Below, piece by piece: positions 12,192-24,464 of a stretch of DNA of 64,000 nt. The position numbers and the translations under genes were made by a program. This stretch comes from Margaritifera margaritifera (lineage: Eukaryota > Mollusca > Bivalvia > Unionida > Margaritiferidae): assembly GCA_029931535.1 (NCBI GenBank), contig JAQPZY010001234.1:496001-560000 (forward strand), given 5' to 3'. The notes under the pieces are model-generated. The model worked only from the letters and a program-made list of their open reading frames with translations, was not told the DNA's origin and ran no database searches. Positions within the stretch are counted from its first letter, which is position 1, and every line of letters starts with the position of its first letter.

Positions 12192-12307
12192 ATTTCTATA
12201 CAGATCTCTTGAATTACTACCTATCTGGTTGACCAATTAACACAGAGTAATTTAAATTTGTTTATGCTCTCAATCTGAACGAGAAATACTGGTGCAATCC
12301 TTTTAAC

Positions 12308-12457
12308 TCAAGTTATGTTGACTGGGTAAAGTTATGTTACTGGGTAAAGTTATGTTACTGGGTAAAGTTATGTTGATTGGGTAAAGTTATGTTACTGGGT
12401 AAAATTATGTTGACTGGGTAAAGTTATGTTACTGGGTAAAGTTATGTTACTGGGCAA
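12308..12457 (+). repeat. 18-bp tandem repeat, about 8 copies
   Basis: Units of ACTGGGTAAAGTTATGTT, with occasional longer units carrying an extra base (GACTGGG or GATTGGG). Confidence 0.9.
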
Positions 12458-13303
12458 AAACGATTTCGGAATTTAGATTTGTTCGCATGCTAATTACACA
12501 GTATACATCGGTCTGTAGTTTATAATGAGCATTAAGGTAAATTGTACAACTACAACGCTGGAATAAGGATAGAATTTGTTTCAGTAGTAAGGTATCTAAG
12601 GATTCTGGTGTAGTTTCTGGACCAAATCCATGAAAACCAGTAGTAAAAGAAATGATCAAATAGTAAGGTCTAGATATTTTTTTATTTTTTTTTATGTTGA
12701 AGAAGTTTTCCAGTTATGATCTCGTGCAAGGAGTACTAAGCTGTTGTTGATATGGTAATGAAAATAATCCAGCAATGGGTGGGTGGCTATTGATAGAGCC
12801 GGCACTTAAATTAATAAATCAGTTCATTTTGTTTTATTTGTTGTGCACGGGAGCAGCCCACGACTAAACAAGTCTTTACTACTTAAAGTTAACTAACGGT
12901 CCAAAAGTGTCAGTAGATATCCAACAACAGATCTAAATATGAATCATACAGACGCATTATAAACCTCTTTAGAAATAGTTTTGCAAAGACGTTATGAGAG
13001 AAATAACCATATGTTAAGTGAAATAAAGAAATATATAAAATATTTGACAATTTGATAAATAATTGCAAATATTCTTGCATACAGCTTTTTATAAGTTTGA
13101 AAGTCAAGGTATATACGAATAACTCGAGGTTATTGGATACAGAGATAACAAGAAAAGCAGACAATATCATTTGTGGTTTTATAATCGTCGTGCGAAGGAA
13201 CATGTTTTTGTTTCTCATATCATCATGCAAATCGTACCCAAAACATTAGAGACGTTGATTGTATAAATTATTAAGTTCGGAGATCACTTAAGGCGGAGCG
13301 CGT

Positions 13304-13350
<47 letters not shown>

Positions 13351-14389
13351 GGTGGGGGTGGGCTGTGGAAAACATCATCTGATAACATTATCTTGTCAAG
13401 CTTCTCGTGGGGATGTTGGCGTCACAATTCGCCCGAGTATCAAATACATTTACAGGAATTAAATCAGGTTACAAGGGAAAATGTGCGCAGACATTTTACA
13501 GAAGAAAATCCTCGAGCTACAAATATGTCTACCATATGATCAATTCTATAACAAAATTGCACAGCTGATGAAATGACAACATCATCATTAACCTGAAGAT
13601 ATGAAATGTCTGACAGCAAAATGATCAGTGTCTCGAGCATCTATATTGAGTTTCAGATATCTATCTAATCATGTCATTTTTCTCTTTAATGTTTGGAAGC
13701 AGAATTATGAGCAGGCCAAGCAGCGATGTCTTTTGAATGTCTTTAACCTTTTAGGTTTCAATTATTTCTATTTTGGTATGTCTGCGATATGTTCTGGGAA
13801 GAATGCACACAATATCATTGTATATCATCCAAGGACCCGAGACTCACAAATATATTACAAACCAGATACACAAACAAGCGTTACTTATGCACGTACATCT
13901 GTATTGTAACGACTTTAAACAAGTTGATGTCACCATGCTAAATGGACGATTTCTAAATTTGATAATTCGAAGATTATGCCTTTACGATGTAGGTGGCGCC
14001 AATTGATGTAGGTGGAAGCTTTTTTAGGATGTAGGTGGCGTGGTTTACACACTAAACATTATATTGAATCAAGCTCCCAATTCGAACCAATAATTTTATT
14101 TCTGCCTCAAGGAATTGTTGAAAAGGCATGATATTTCATAATACTTTCCACTTTAATTTCTAAAGGAATTTAGGTAAGGTATCAAGTCTGACCAGCATGA
14201 AGATGCTGGTCTGTTATGTTTCTTTTTAAATTCAGTATTCTTGGTATTACGACCACCGCCATTTAAATATTCATGCAACTGGATGAATGCATACCAGAAT
14301 CATAGAGTAACAACAGTTAAAAGCAAATTATTGTTCTTGCTTCTTTGCCTATACCATGCATATTAGCAAGGATGTTTGTCTTAAATGGG
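12458..14389. other. unassigned sequence with a long poly-T run
   Basis: A pure T run of 45 bases lies at 13305-13349, followed by GGGTGGGGGTGGG. On the minus strand this would be the A-tail of a retroposed insertion, but no recognisable retroelement precedes it. Frames at 13348-13539 and 13628-13909 have no family signature. Confidence 0.4.
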
Positions 14390-14390
14390 G

Positions 14391-14540
14391 GTCCGCGGTA
14401 GCTCAGTTGGTAGAGCGTGGGACTTGTAATCCAAGGCTCGCAGGTTCATACCCGTCCTGGTCAGACCGGGTCGACTGTCTCGGTATGTCCTAGGGAAAGG
14501 CATTTATCTTCCATTCCCTCAGCATGATATAGCCAATATT
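14391..14540 (+). mobile_element. tRNA-derived SINE with tRNA-Thr(TGT)-like head
   Basis: The head at about 14391-14466 has a polymerase III box A (GGTAGCTCAGTTGG) and a box B (GGTTCATACCC) 35 bases later. The anticodon loop CTTGTAA would give anticodon TGT (Thr). The anticodon stem has one mismatch and the T-arm stem is badly paired, so it is not a working tRNA gene. The tail TGTCCTAGGGAAAGGCATTT extends past the tRNA part, as in a SINE body, and recurs near 9.17 kb. It lies just upstream of a LINE 3' fragment, but no direct partnership is shown. Confidence 0.75.
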
Positions 14541-14747
14541 ATGTTAAAAGTGCCTTTAAAACCACGAAAAACAACGAAGCAAAATTGTTTTCAAGGAATA
14601 TATAGGAGACACTTTTCAAAGTCTAGTTATGAGATATGGAACATTGTCAGTTTAAATACCAAAATTTGCTTTAATATCTTGCTTCATCCTCTGATATCTT
14701 CTGCCAATTACATCGTATTCATGATATCCAAAACTCTGTCTTGACGG

Positions 14748-15910
14748 TTGTCTTATTCCTTTTGTGGCGGAGACCACATTTTTAGGGTTTTTTTGCCCGT
14801 TAAACTAACCTTTCCTCCACAATTTAGATACCTCAAGGACAAATGTCGAAAAGCCCTGGATTTAATACGAGTCGTGGCAAACATACGTTTGGGAGCAGAT
14901 AGGAAGATCTTGCTCCAGTTATACAGATCATTAGTAAGATCGAAACTTTACTATGCCTCGATTGTGTGCGGATCAGCTTGTAAATTGTATCTGCAGATGC
15001 TTGACCCGATACACAATCAGGGACTTAGAGTCTGTCTGCGTGCATTTAGAACTTCCTCTTCAGAAAGCCTCTACGCTGAGTCAAATGAACCATCATTTTA
15101 TTTCATACGATTGAAATTGACTCTTCACTATGCTACCAAACTATTTTTTAATCCATCTAACCCCGTATGTGATGTAGTGTTTGGGTCCAAATACCAAACT
15201 TTATAACTTTCAGAAACCAAACTTCATTCCAGTTTTTGGCATATGAGTTCGTCCTCGCATGGAAACAGCAAATGTCAGTGTTGGAAATATTGCTAAATTA
15301 TGTATTCCCCAATCACCACCGTAGTTATCAAAACCTTCCAAAATAATATTTGACCTTTGCAAATTCAAAAGTCTCCAACAAATCCTCTCCTTTTTCAGAG
15401 TAAATTCAATGAAATTAGAGCTTCCTATTGTAGCCATACGTGCCTGTATACAGACGGTTCGAAAGATGGAGACAAGAGTTGGAGCTGCCATTGCCAGTGT
15501 CCACTGACAGTGGAGCACATTCTTGTCAAGAGTGTCAATTTCCACCTTGTGAAACAGAAATATTTTGACGTGGACTGCTGGAAAAAATTGTATGAGGATG
15601 AACTACCCGAGAAAATCTTGGACTTTTAAAGGGAATGCGGTTTATACAACAAAGTTTAATAATGTTTTAAGGATTTTACATGTGTTACCTTTATCTTTTG
15701 TTTTACATACATTTTTAAGAATTTTAACATCTTTACGTTTTATATTTTATCTTGTTGTACTTAATATTTCCAATTTATTTGGAAGGATTTATCTTCCTAA
15801 GTTTTGTGCAGTTCATTTTCACATTTTTTTAACTTTACCTTGACATAGCCACATTTGTAATGTGGTGCCGTAAAACACAACCACTGCTACTATTGCTACT
15901 ACTACTACAC
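14748..15910 (+). pseudogene. RNase H-bearing LINE (I/Jockey-type), 3' end relic
   Basis: The frame from 14823 shows the segment that follows the RT catalytic core in I/Jockey-type LINEs: RYLKDKCRKALDLIRVVA, GADRKILLQLYRSLVRSKL, LDPIHNQGLRVCLRAFRTS, then an SLYAESNEPS patch, ending at 15206. Further frames continue with NFIPVFGI, QSPPWLSKP and the RNase H start CLYTDGSKDGDK (about 15448-15480), which jumps straight into a zinc-knuckle-like CPLTVEHIL patch (15504-15530) and FDVDCWKKLYEDELPEKILDF (to 15627). The rest of RNase H is deleted. Downstream AATGTGGTGCCGTAAAACAC and a (CTA)n-like end resemble the 3' tail of such LINEs. It is 5'-truncated, frameshifted and dead. Confidence 0.85.
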
Positions 15911-18035
15911 ACATAAACACTGATAGCAGCCCACGAACGGGTTCCAAGATGATTGGTATTCATAACAAATAGTAGGACTAGGATCGTATTAAATTAAAAC
16001 TGAGTGAAAACCGGGCAAGACGTCAGAGTAGCACATGCCGGCATAAATGAGACTGGACAGTGAGTCTCATAGGCGCATTATACAAGCCCTTTATAAAGGG
16101 ACATAAAGACAGCTAAGGCTGATAAATGTAGAGAGTTTGGATTTAGGTGCATTGTATTCCAAGATTAAATCAAGCGGGATCAACTTTGAATGAGACACAA
16201 ACTTGGCTGTTGGATGTACGAATAGTAAGAGGTATCTGCAAGAAAACTTAAGTATGGATCAGGACATAAACGCCATTTAAATCAATACATGTATCTTCTT
16301 TGTAATGGTCATAAGAACTTGTACAATAAACGAAGACCATAACTAGGTCATGAAGGTGTAGACTGGTTCTCATAGTTGCAATATGCTGTGCATAATTAGG
16401 TGATGAAAGTGTAGACTGGTTCTCATAGTTGCAATATGCTGTGTCTCTTTCATTGTCTTCTGAAGTTATGTACAATCAACAAGGTAAATTTACCAAATGA
16501 TATTGCCACAAATGTATACGGTAAAGAAAAGGGAACTTAAAATGATTCTTTTAAATACATGTATAATTGTGTTCACACTTTTCTATGTACGACGATAAGC
16601 ATATATTTTAAAAAGTTAAAGCACTAGATATAGATAACAACCTGATAAATAGGAAAATAACATTTTTAATAACAAAGTATGATGCTACTTAAACTGGAAA
16701 AGAAAATCATTTCATATAGGAGAGAGTGCTGTTTAAATGCATCTTATGCCAAAAAAAGTACACGCAGAATAATACCGCGTATTAAGGTGACATAGAGCTC
16801 CGTTATATATGGTCGATATCTATGGGGAAAAAATTTAAAATGAATGATGAATAATTCAACAGTCATTGTCGTATGCAACACCTTTTTAAATTAAAATACA
16901 ATGACTAGAAATATTAACTGACAATAAACTTCCTTACCTGTGCTTCAAAGGATAGCCGTAAATGAACTTTGACCTACATTAGGGCACCAAGAGGCAACTA
17001 ACTTAGTAATGGAAAATATCAATAATATTAACTCCCAACAACATGGGTCATTCCGCAGTAACAACCTCTATTAAAAGACGGTTGATAACATCTGGCGGAC
17101 GTATATCTTGAATTAGGCTTTGAACTCAAAGTGATATTTTAGAAAACTATATGGTTATTATCCCCATTAATTTGACTGCCTAAACACAACCTTTGCTAAC
17201 CTTATCAAACGCAAAGCCTTTAGTTAAGTCATCTATCACTTTTACATCAATGTTCCACTCTCAAAAAGAAGGATCATGCTAACAACGGAGTTACTCTGGT
17301 AATACTGGGGATTACTTGATATCAATCTTATGTGACAGATGAAAAGGGCAATGATTTTAAACTTCCATGGATAAAAGCAATTCTGCTTCATACATCGATT
17401 TTATAATTCAAAGATGTGATGAGTTTCACGCCAACTCGAAGAACAAATTTTCTCGTAAATATACTATTATAGATAACGTATTTAGGAACTTTTATTCGAC
17501 ATTTGTGAAGATACTTTAAATGACATATTGTTACAGAGCCATAAAGTATTTTTTTATCCGACAATTGATCGATTGCTTGAAAACGTCTCAATCATGTCTA
17601 AACTTAAGACATGTGCAAATAGTTTACGAATATCTAGTTTGAAATTGTTATCACTGAGGTAGTGCTTTTTTATTTTGGTGCAAAATTTCACGATTTCTGC
17701 TCTCAATACAAGGGAAGTAGAGAAACATTCACAACATTTTCAGTTCTTTGTCATTGCCATTAAATTTCAAAATTTCCATATGACATAACTTTTATATCCT
17801 ATGGAAGTAATGTAATATTATATTATATTTTATAAATGAATTGAAAGGTTAGAGAAGACATGCATATCTTCGAAGGACAAAAAAAGATGTTGATTAATAG
17901 TAATGTTCAGAGAAGTCCAGAAATTAAACCTATTTTTTTTTACTTGTGCCTTTTCAATAGCATAACTTGCTATCTTTTGGGGCTAGAATTTTTTTCGTTT
18001 TAGTTTTTTGTTTAATGGCACAGCAACACATGAAG
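15911..18035. other. unassigned sequence with a small local duplication
   Basis: A 63-bp stretch starting ATGAAGGTGTAGACTGGTTC at 16349 is repeated directly at 16403, the copies sharing GGTTCTCATAGTTGCAATAT. Apart from that no gene or repeat family is seen. Confidence 0.4.
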
Positions 18036-18180
18036 TTCATACTTGTATGGTCCTCAAGTCCACGCAACGGGAGACGACCCGGTTAACCCGATGGTATGAT
18101 TCCAATCTGCCCCTTCTGATCGCGAGTCTGGCTTGCTAACCATTGAATCACATGGCCCTAATTATTTTTAATACTTGCAT
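18036..18180 (-). mobile_element. tRNA-derived SINE head, minus strand
   Basis: Read on the minus strand, GGGCCATGTGATTCAATGGTT forms a box A-like start (TGATTCAATGGTTAGCA) and GGAATCATACC a box B about 40 bases further. The spacing and order fit a polymerase III internal promoter of a tRNA-like head. The arms pair poorly, so it is not a tRNA gene. It differs from the SINE at 14.4 kb. Confidence 0.5.
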
Positions 18181-20184
18181 GATATTGCAGCGAATAGTAA
18201 ATTAAAAGTGCTAAATTCAGATATTTTCTAAATTATCTTACAAGAAGAGAATATATAATATATTCGGAAATTATGAAAATGAAGACTTCCTGACAAAATG
18301 ACAGATTTTCGGAAACTCATTAGTCCGATTATTAACTTTTTGCTTTTGTAATTTGTGCGGTTGTTTTAGGCAATAATGCAAATCATATATTTATGAACCA
18401 TAAAAAAATTAAAATATTTCATTGAATTTCTACTGAATTTGATAAAAGGGGTTTATTTTATTTCCAAGACGGATGACTTTAAAAAGTGAAACAAAGTTGT
18501 GGACAAGAATTTACTCAGTCATTCAAGACATGTGGTTGCTTAATGACTTTCAACAAAAAGGGGAATTCAGAGATTGTTTTCTATAGGCATCATCGTAAAA
18601 TAAAAATTGTTTTATTAAGTGTTAAAAGTCTGTTATATAGATTAATGTTAAATAACATGGATAGAAAAATATACGAGAATATACTATATATTTCGTCCGA
18701 ATATATGGTCATGTATATTGTTCTAAGTCACATTTTCTAATGATGACAAAGTTCAGTATGATCTGCGTTTAACATAATTTGATGTCACATGAGCTACGGA
18801 ACCAAGCTATGTGTGGTGATATATTAAATACCATATTTAAAAGAATGACGTTCACTGATAGGCTGAAATTATTATCAGAAGAAATAAATGATAGTTTTCG
18901 AAATAAGCCTACGTATGGCTAAATTGTACGCAATAGAAGGCTTGAACCCAAAACCATATCCGGTCTAACGCTCGCCGCACAGGTACTATTGAATGTAAAC
19001 ATATTTCTCCGGTCCTGATTTTTATAGGGGAATATTTCTCAAAAACGAGCTGAACAGCATATCATTTTTATCGTTTGAAAAGTTTCCTTTCGGATAGATC
19101 ATTCATACGATATAAGCTTGATTTGCCGATATTACCACAAAAGTATATTAATTTGGCACCTAGTGGAAATGGACCCGGATAAAATATGAACAAACCCTTT
19201 CTCACCCGTTTTATCAGTCAGTTTGGCTGCATTTGTTGTTTGGAATACGTTGTCTGTTGCATGTGTTTTAGACGTTTTCTACTTACAAGGTCAATTTTTA
19301 GTCCCTCTGGAACTTAACAATAGATATCCTGTGATAGCCTAATAAAATGCTGTATAATGCATTTTCTCAGCAGCGCTATTAATAACACGTATTCCAATAA
19401 CTGTGTTGTAAATTCGAGCACATAAATGTATGATTAACAAGTCCTGACTTTCAAAAATGGAACTAGATGATTGTAATTATTAAAGGTTACGGATGAAGAA
19501 TGTACAGTTTTATACTAAAGTGTGTATAAAGCTATATGGCATTTTTTCCCTGTTTTGGCAAACGGGTACATCTACCTGGAGAAAACTGGACCACTAAACG
19601 AAGTTGCATCATTACTATATGTCAAGTGTCGTATCTTGCTTCTGTAACTTGGCAAATTTAGTATGATAATTTGTTTTTGACTTTTTCATAATTGTTTTCA
19701 TACATTTTCTCAAATGTTTGGTTAATTTTGTTACAGGTGGATCTCTCTCCGCCTCGTGTACAATGACGCAAATGATCGAGGTAAAAAAATTCTGTGCTTA
19801 TCGATAAAATATTTAACTTGGAATTTCATTCACAAAGAAATGGACCGTTTGGTTTTTCAAACTTGGTGAAAACTGAAATCTGTGACGAAGGAGTTGGTTT
19901 CAAGATTTACTTCCCTTCGCTATGGCTATTACTGTACACGCACACCATTCAGATAAACATTTTCCAGACATGCACTTATAAAGAAAGAAAGGCTAATGAT
20001 ACCTATTTTATATAAGCACATTTTTATATAAGCACATTAGGTGATGTTGAGTTATTCGTCGAGAAACACAAAAACTTTTGATTATTTTCTAGCAGCAATG
20101 AGCCAATGTAACGATCCCGGATTACCTCCCATTACCCTTTATCAGAGCATTGTGGCAGTGTGCGTCGAAATTCATTTAGCTTAG
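18181..20184. other. unassigned sequence with a possible tRNA-like remnant at 18.92-19.0 kb
   Basis: Minus-strand sequence around 18935-18995 contains GGCGAGCGTTAGACC and a good box B (GGGTTCAAGCC), consistent with a worn SINE head. Nothing else is recognised. Confidence 0.35.
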
Positions 20185-20585
20185 GATATACACCTCTTTG
20201 GGATATACACTCCTTTAGGATATACACTACTTTAGGATATACACTCCTTTAGATATACACTACTTTAGGATATACACTCCTTTAGGATATACACTCCTTT
20301 AGGATATACACTACTTTAGGATATACACTCCTTTAGATATACACTACTTTAGGATATACACTCCTTTAGGATATACACTACTTTAGGATATACACTCCTT
20401 TAGGATATACACTACTTTAGGATATACACTCCTTTAGATATACACTACTTTAGGATATACACTGCTTTAGGATCTACACTCCTTTAGGATATACACTACT
20501 TTAGGATATACACTCCTTTAGGATCTACACTCCTTTAGGATCTACACTCCTTTAGGATATGCACTCCTTTAGGATATAGACTACA
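20185..20585 (+). repeat. 17-bp minisatellite, about 24 copies
   Basis: Units AGGATATACACTCCTTT and AGGATATACACTACTTT alternate, with some shortened units lacking the GG and a few GGATCTACAC variants at the right end. The regular alternation of CTCC and CTAC units suggests a 34-bp or larger higher-order unit. Confidence 0.95.
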
Positions 20586-22860
20586 TATCTGCATAGGAAT
20601 CAGACTAGTTTTGGGATATATGAAGAGGTTTTAGAGGGAAAGTTTTATTCTTTGGTGTAAAATGTTATCAATTTATCATTACAGAGGGCTCCGAAAGTGA
20701 AACAAATTCATTGATATCTTCAAAACGGTAATTGCGAGACAATACTGCTATTGGAGGAGCTTTCCAGAAAAAGTTCTGTTTGCTGTACATACTTATTATG
20801 AAAGCAAAATTTGATTTTAGCTCACAGGCAACTAATTATTTTATGAGCTACGGAACCAGGTTGCCACTTGGATAGATAATGCATGGGATGTAAGGGTGAT
20901 TTGCCAATCTTACCACAGAAGTAGAGTACTTTGAACAAATATTTACATTATGATCTATGTCAATTGAATTAGTTGTCTGTGCCCATATGTATTGTATGCA
21001 TTATTGATGCATCTGGTTTGACTTTTAACAGCATCAGCCTCGCCAGTGTAATATGACGGGACGTAAAACACCGTTTCCTTATTATGGCAATAAACAGTCC
21101 ACTATAAGATTCATCTCATTTGTTTTTAAGGAAAAGAATGAAGTCAGCTTCTTTTTTTTCTTCTAAACAACGGGTAATGTTAGCAACAATATTTAATTAC
21201 TTATTGAAATCAGACAGGCCACTCCTCTATTCTAGACGTAGGAATATATTAAAGACATAAACAATATACGTTGGAGTATTTAAAACAACGCACAACAATT
21301 ATTACTTTTTAAGGACCCTGCTGATATTTTTTGACAATAATCCTAAATCTTTTTTGCTACTGTCCTTCGTGCTGAAGAAGTTAGCTCAACATAAATACAT
21401 ATTTAAGGTGTAATTTAATATTTGTCATCTCGATCTCATACATTAAATTGTGTCCGCTTTTGGAGTATTTTGTTAAAGGTACATTTATATACAGATTTCA
21501 GAAAAAACATGTGCATGAATTTCATGCGTTCACCCCCCCCCCAAAAAAAAAAAGAAAAAAAAAATTAAAACAAAAACGCTTTATTTCAAATAGTTGTATG
21601 AAGAATTTGGAAACCGAATTCCCCCGTACGGAGGCACATACAGTTATTTCATTGCATTATCTATTCTCTCATTTTCTGCTGTTGAGTGTAATTTAATGGA
21701 GTAAATGCATTAAATACACTGTTCAAATGAAAATAAAATATTTCTCAGAACCATTGAAGGCAAACACAATAACTGGACTAAATACACCGTAAACAACTTA
21801 TTGTATTTGTTTCTGCACTTTGTAACCTCCTTTCAAGATACACCCGTTCCGATCTATGCATTATATTAAAAAACTTGAAAATGGATATGAGCAATTAACG
21901 GTCTTCACTTTGTCGAATGTCTGTAGAGCCCAATCACAGACAATTGATGTTCGTCTTACACAATTTTGAGTTCTTTTTGCTGATGAACAGAATTCACACA
22001 ATAATGTCCTCAAAACTATGAAATCTGATCTTTGCAATCTCACATTATTGACAAACAAAAGTAGTATCAAGAGATAACGTGTATTTGCTTACAAGTTTGG
22101 ATGGGATAGTACTGTGATCAAAACTAGATGTTTTACAAAACAACATTAAAGAGAATAAAAATGTTAATTTTTCGATTTCAATCATCAAGTAAAATATCCT
22201 AAAATCTTTTAGAAAAGATGAAGATTTAGAGATTATATTCAGTGATGATAACATCGAGATAAGCATCATCAATCCCGATAGCTAGACTGTTTAAAGAGTA
22301 CGGTATGAAGAATGATTAAATTACGTATTTGATATGGAAAGTAATACAGATTAGTACAAAGCTAAATTTACAGTACGATTTAAAGATCGAGTAAACTTTG
22401 CAAGTAGAATCTGCAACAACTCGACCAAAATAGAGACAGAATTTATAGACTATAAAGTCCGATTTAAAACGGCTGTTTTTGAAACAACCGCAGAGGTGAC
22501 AGATTTGACCTAATATGAAATCATTCATACGTTTGAAAAACTTAAAAAGCGTTGAAAATTGCTTAAAACACACATTCCTGTTGTAGATAGATGTCATATT
22601 AGCTTATTTATAACTCTTAACGACAATTTGTCGAGCATAAAGTATTCTCTGGATGATTTAAATGGCTTTTAAATGTCTGATAAAGAACAATATTTCAGGC
22701 ATCGTTCCTACAATCCTAAAAATACAGTTTTGTACACAAATATCAGTCATTGTTGGAACAAACTGAAATGAACAAAACTACGCTGAACTGAAAAAAATGG
22801 TTCACTGGACAATCCACTGATATATTACACAAGCAAGCTAGAACACGATTCTACACATAA
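20586..22860. other. unassigned AT-rich sequence, possibly part of a decayed element
   Basis: Between 21.85 and 22.65 kb the plus strand has several short frames with balanced composition (for example the stretch starting KFTVRFKDRVNF near 22366), separated by stops. They could be leftovers of the element that supplied the integrase at 22.86-23.4 kb, but I cannot name a domain. An A/C-rich run lies at 21531-21575. Confidence 0.3.
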
Positions 22861-23400
22861 AAGGTATATTTTATTAAACTGGATGACCAGTAGCAGGCAG
22901 ACATTGTTGGCATGCAAACATATGAAAAGTACATCAATCGATACCAATGCATCTTGACAGTTAAAGATGTCTTCTCAAAATACACTTTGGCTGGAAAAGA
23001 AAAAAACAACGGAAAAGGTAGATGACATACACGATGCCTTCAAAGACATCTTTAAATAGCGAAAGCCTGAAAAGATATAGTTTGATGAGGGAAAATAATG
23101 TTACAACAGAAAGAAATTTGTTGGAAAAGGAATAAATGCAAAAGGCGACCTTTCCAGCTTCACGGAATAAATATTAAAACTAAGTCAAGTAATTTTCGGT
23201 GATCAGATAGTTTAAACTTGAAGAATTAAAGGGAAAGGATGATAAGGTCATGTTTTACGAACAAGAGTTAGCTCTATACAACAAACAAGATCACATATAC
23301 AATGCTGAAAGATTTTGAAGACGCTGAGAGGCAAAAATATGCACCATTGAACTCGATGGGATATGATGAGTGGCTAAGCAGCTGGGAACAGCAGAAATCG
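22860..23400 (+). pseudogene. Polinton/Maverick-type integrase relic with chromodomain remnant
   Basis: In the plus strand a DDQ-x-QADIVGMQ patch (about 22883-22910) corresponds to the first catalytic Asp of the retroviral-type integrase fold used by Polintons. It is followed by YINRYQCILTVKDVFSKYTLA, the F(S)K(Y) strand, and then by a PEKI-x-FDEGK patch (about 23060-23090) that holds the second Asp. Further on, FYEQELALYNKQDHIYNAERF (23252-23320) and MGYDEWLSSWE (to 23385) look like the linker and chromodomain that close such integrases. At least eight stops and several frame changes are present. Wording differs from the integrase in element 1, so it comes from another Polinton lineage. Related cellular integrase-like genes cannot be excluded. 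Confidence 0.6.
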
Positions 23401-24464
23401 TCATTCTGTCAGAGTAAATGATGGACCAAATGTACACCTCGCGTTCAGCCACGATGTGTGAAAAATACACTCCTTTGTCCTTTCGCCGTTGGTCCTGCCA
23501 ACGAGATACATCAGAGGTGCAACATGACTGAAGTTGTTGCTTCAACACCACCACTACCACCACTGAGACAAATGAAGCCCAATACCTAGACAGTAATATT
23601 AAGGAGCATAAAAAGTCTGTGTTTTTTTATATAAAGATAACGAGTTTATAGAATGTGACAGCTATGAAGAAAACAGTGCACTTAGAACATGCATATCATG
23701 CAAATTTTCATTGATTACAAAACCAGATGGAAAAAAGAAAAATACGTCAAAAAAATCACAGTAAAACAATAAAATGGTACACGTGATAAAGCGAGATAAG
23801 GCGACTATCATGTTATCACTATTTTAGCGTGCTAATAAATGACATCACAGAAGAAATTAAAAAGGATAACATTCACAAATATAAAATTGATTTAAACTAC
23901 ATTTCAAAAAAGCTGAAAAACAGAAACAATGTTAAGACAACGAGCTGGTCTACAAGATTGTGAACAAGATAAAAGGTAGATATTATTGTATTCATATTGT
24001 ATTCATGATATATTATTGTATTCATGAGATATTATTGTATTCACGAGGGCATCTAAACTGCTCTCAAACTACATTCAAGAAAATATAACACCCTAATTTC
24101 ATGTATGAATTCATTTCACTGCGAAAACCTTTCTCTGGTCTTGCAAGTAAATCAAATCAGTAAAAGATTCAAGAATTTGAAATGAAAAATGTTGCAGTGG
24201 AAACCTAAGAGAACACAAACACTCAAAAACAGAAGAAAAAGTATACAATTTCCTTTCAAACGAATTAAAGATTCTAAATGAAACACCTGACGATGTATTT
24301 GATACACGAGGTAAGATAGAAGAAAGTTTGATTCACCTAACTGTTTAAAGAGAATGTAGTCAACGAAGAAACTGAGGAAGACCCAGAACAATTTAAGGAC
24401 AATATAAAAGAGAATTTTTAAAAAAAATACAATAAAAGGGAACAAGAGGTATTACTCGGCTCTC
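23401..24464. other. unassigned sequence downstream of the integrase relic
   Basis: Short plus-strand frames such as INDITEEIKKDNIHKYKIDL (near 23840) and EEKVYNFLSNELKILNE (near 24235) look like eroded coding sequence and may belong to the same element. No domain is recognised. Confidence 0.3.

Noticed and set aside
13628..14006. 93- and 77-codon ORFs with mixed composition, suspected transposon piece
   Set aside because: I could not match any reverse transcriptase, integrase or transposase motif.
14391..14466. Functional tRNA-Thr gene
   Set aside because: Anticodon stem has a mismatch, the T-arm barely pairs and the sequence continues into a SINE-type tail.
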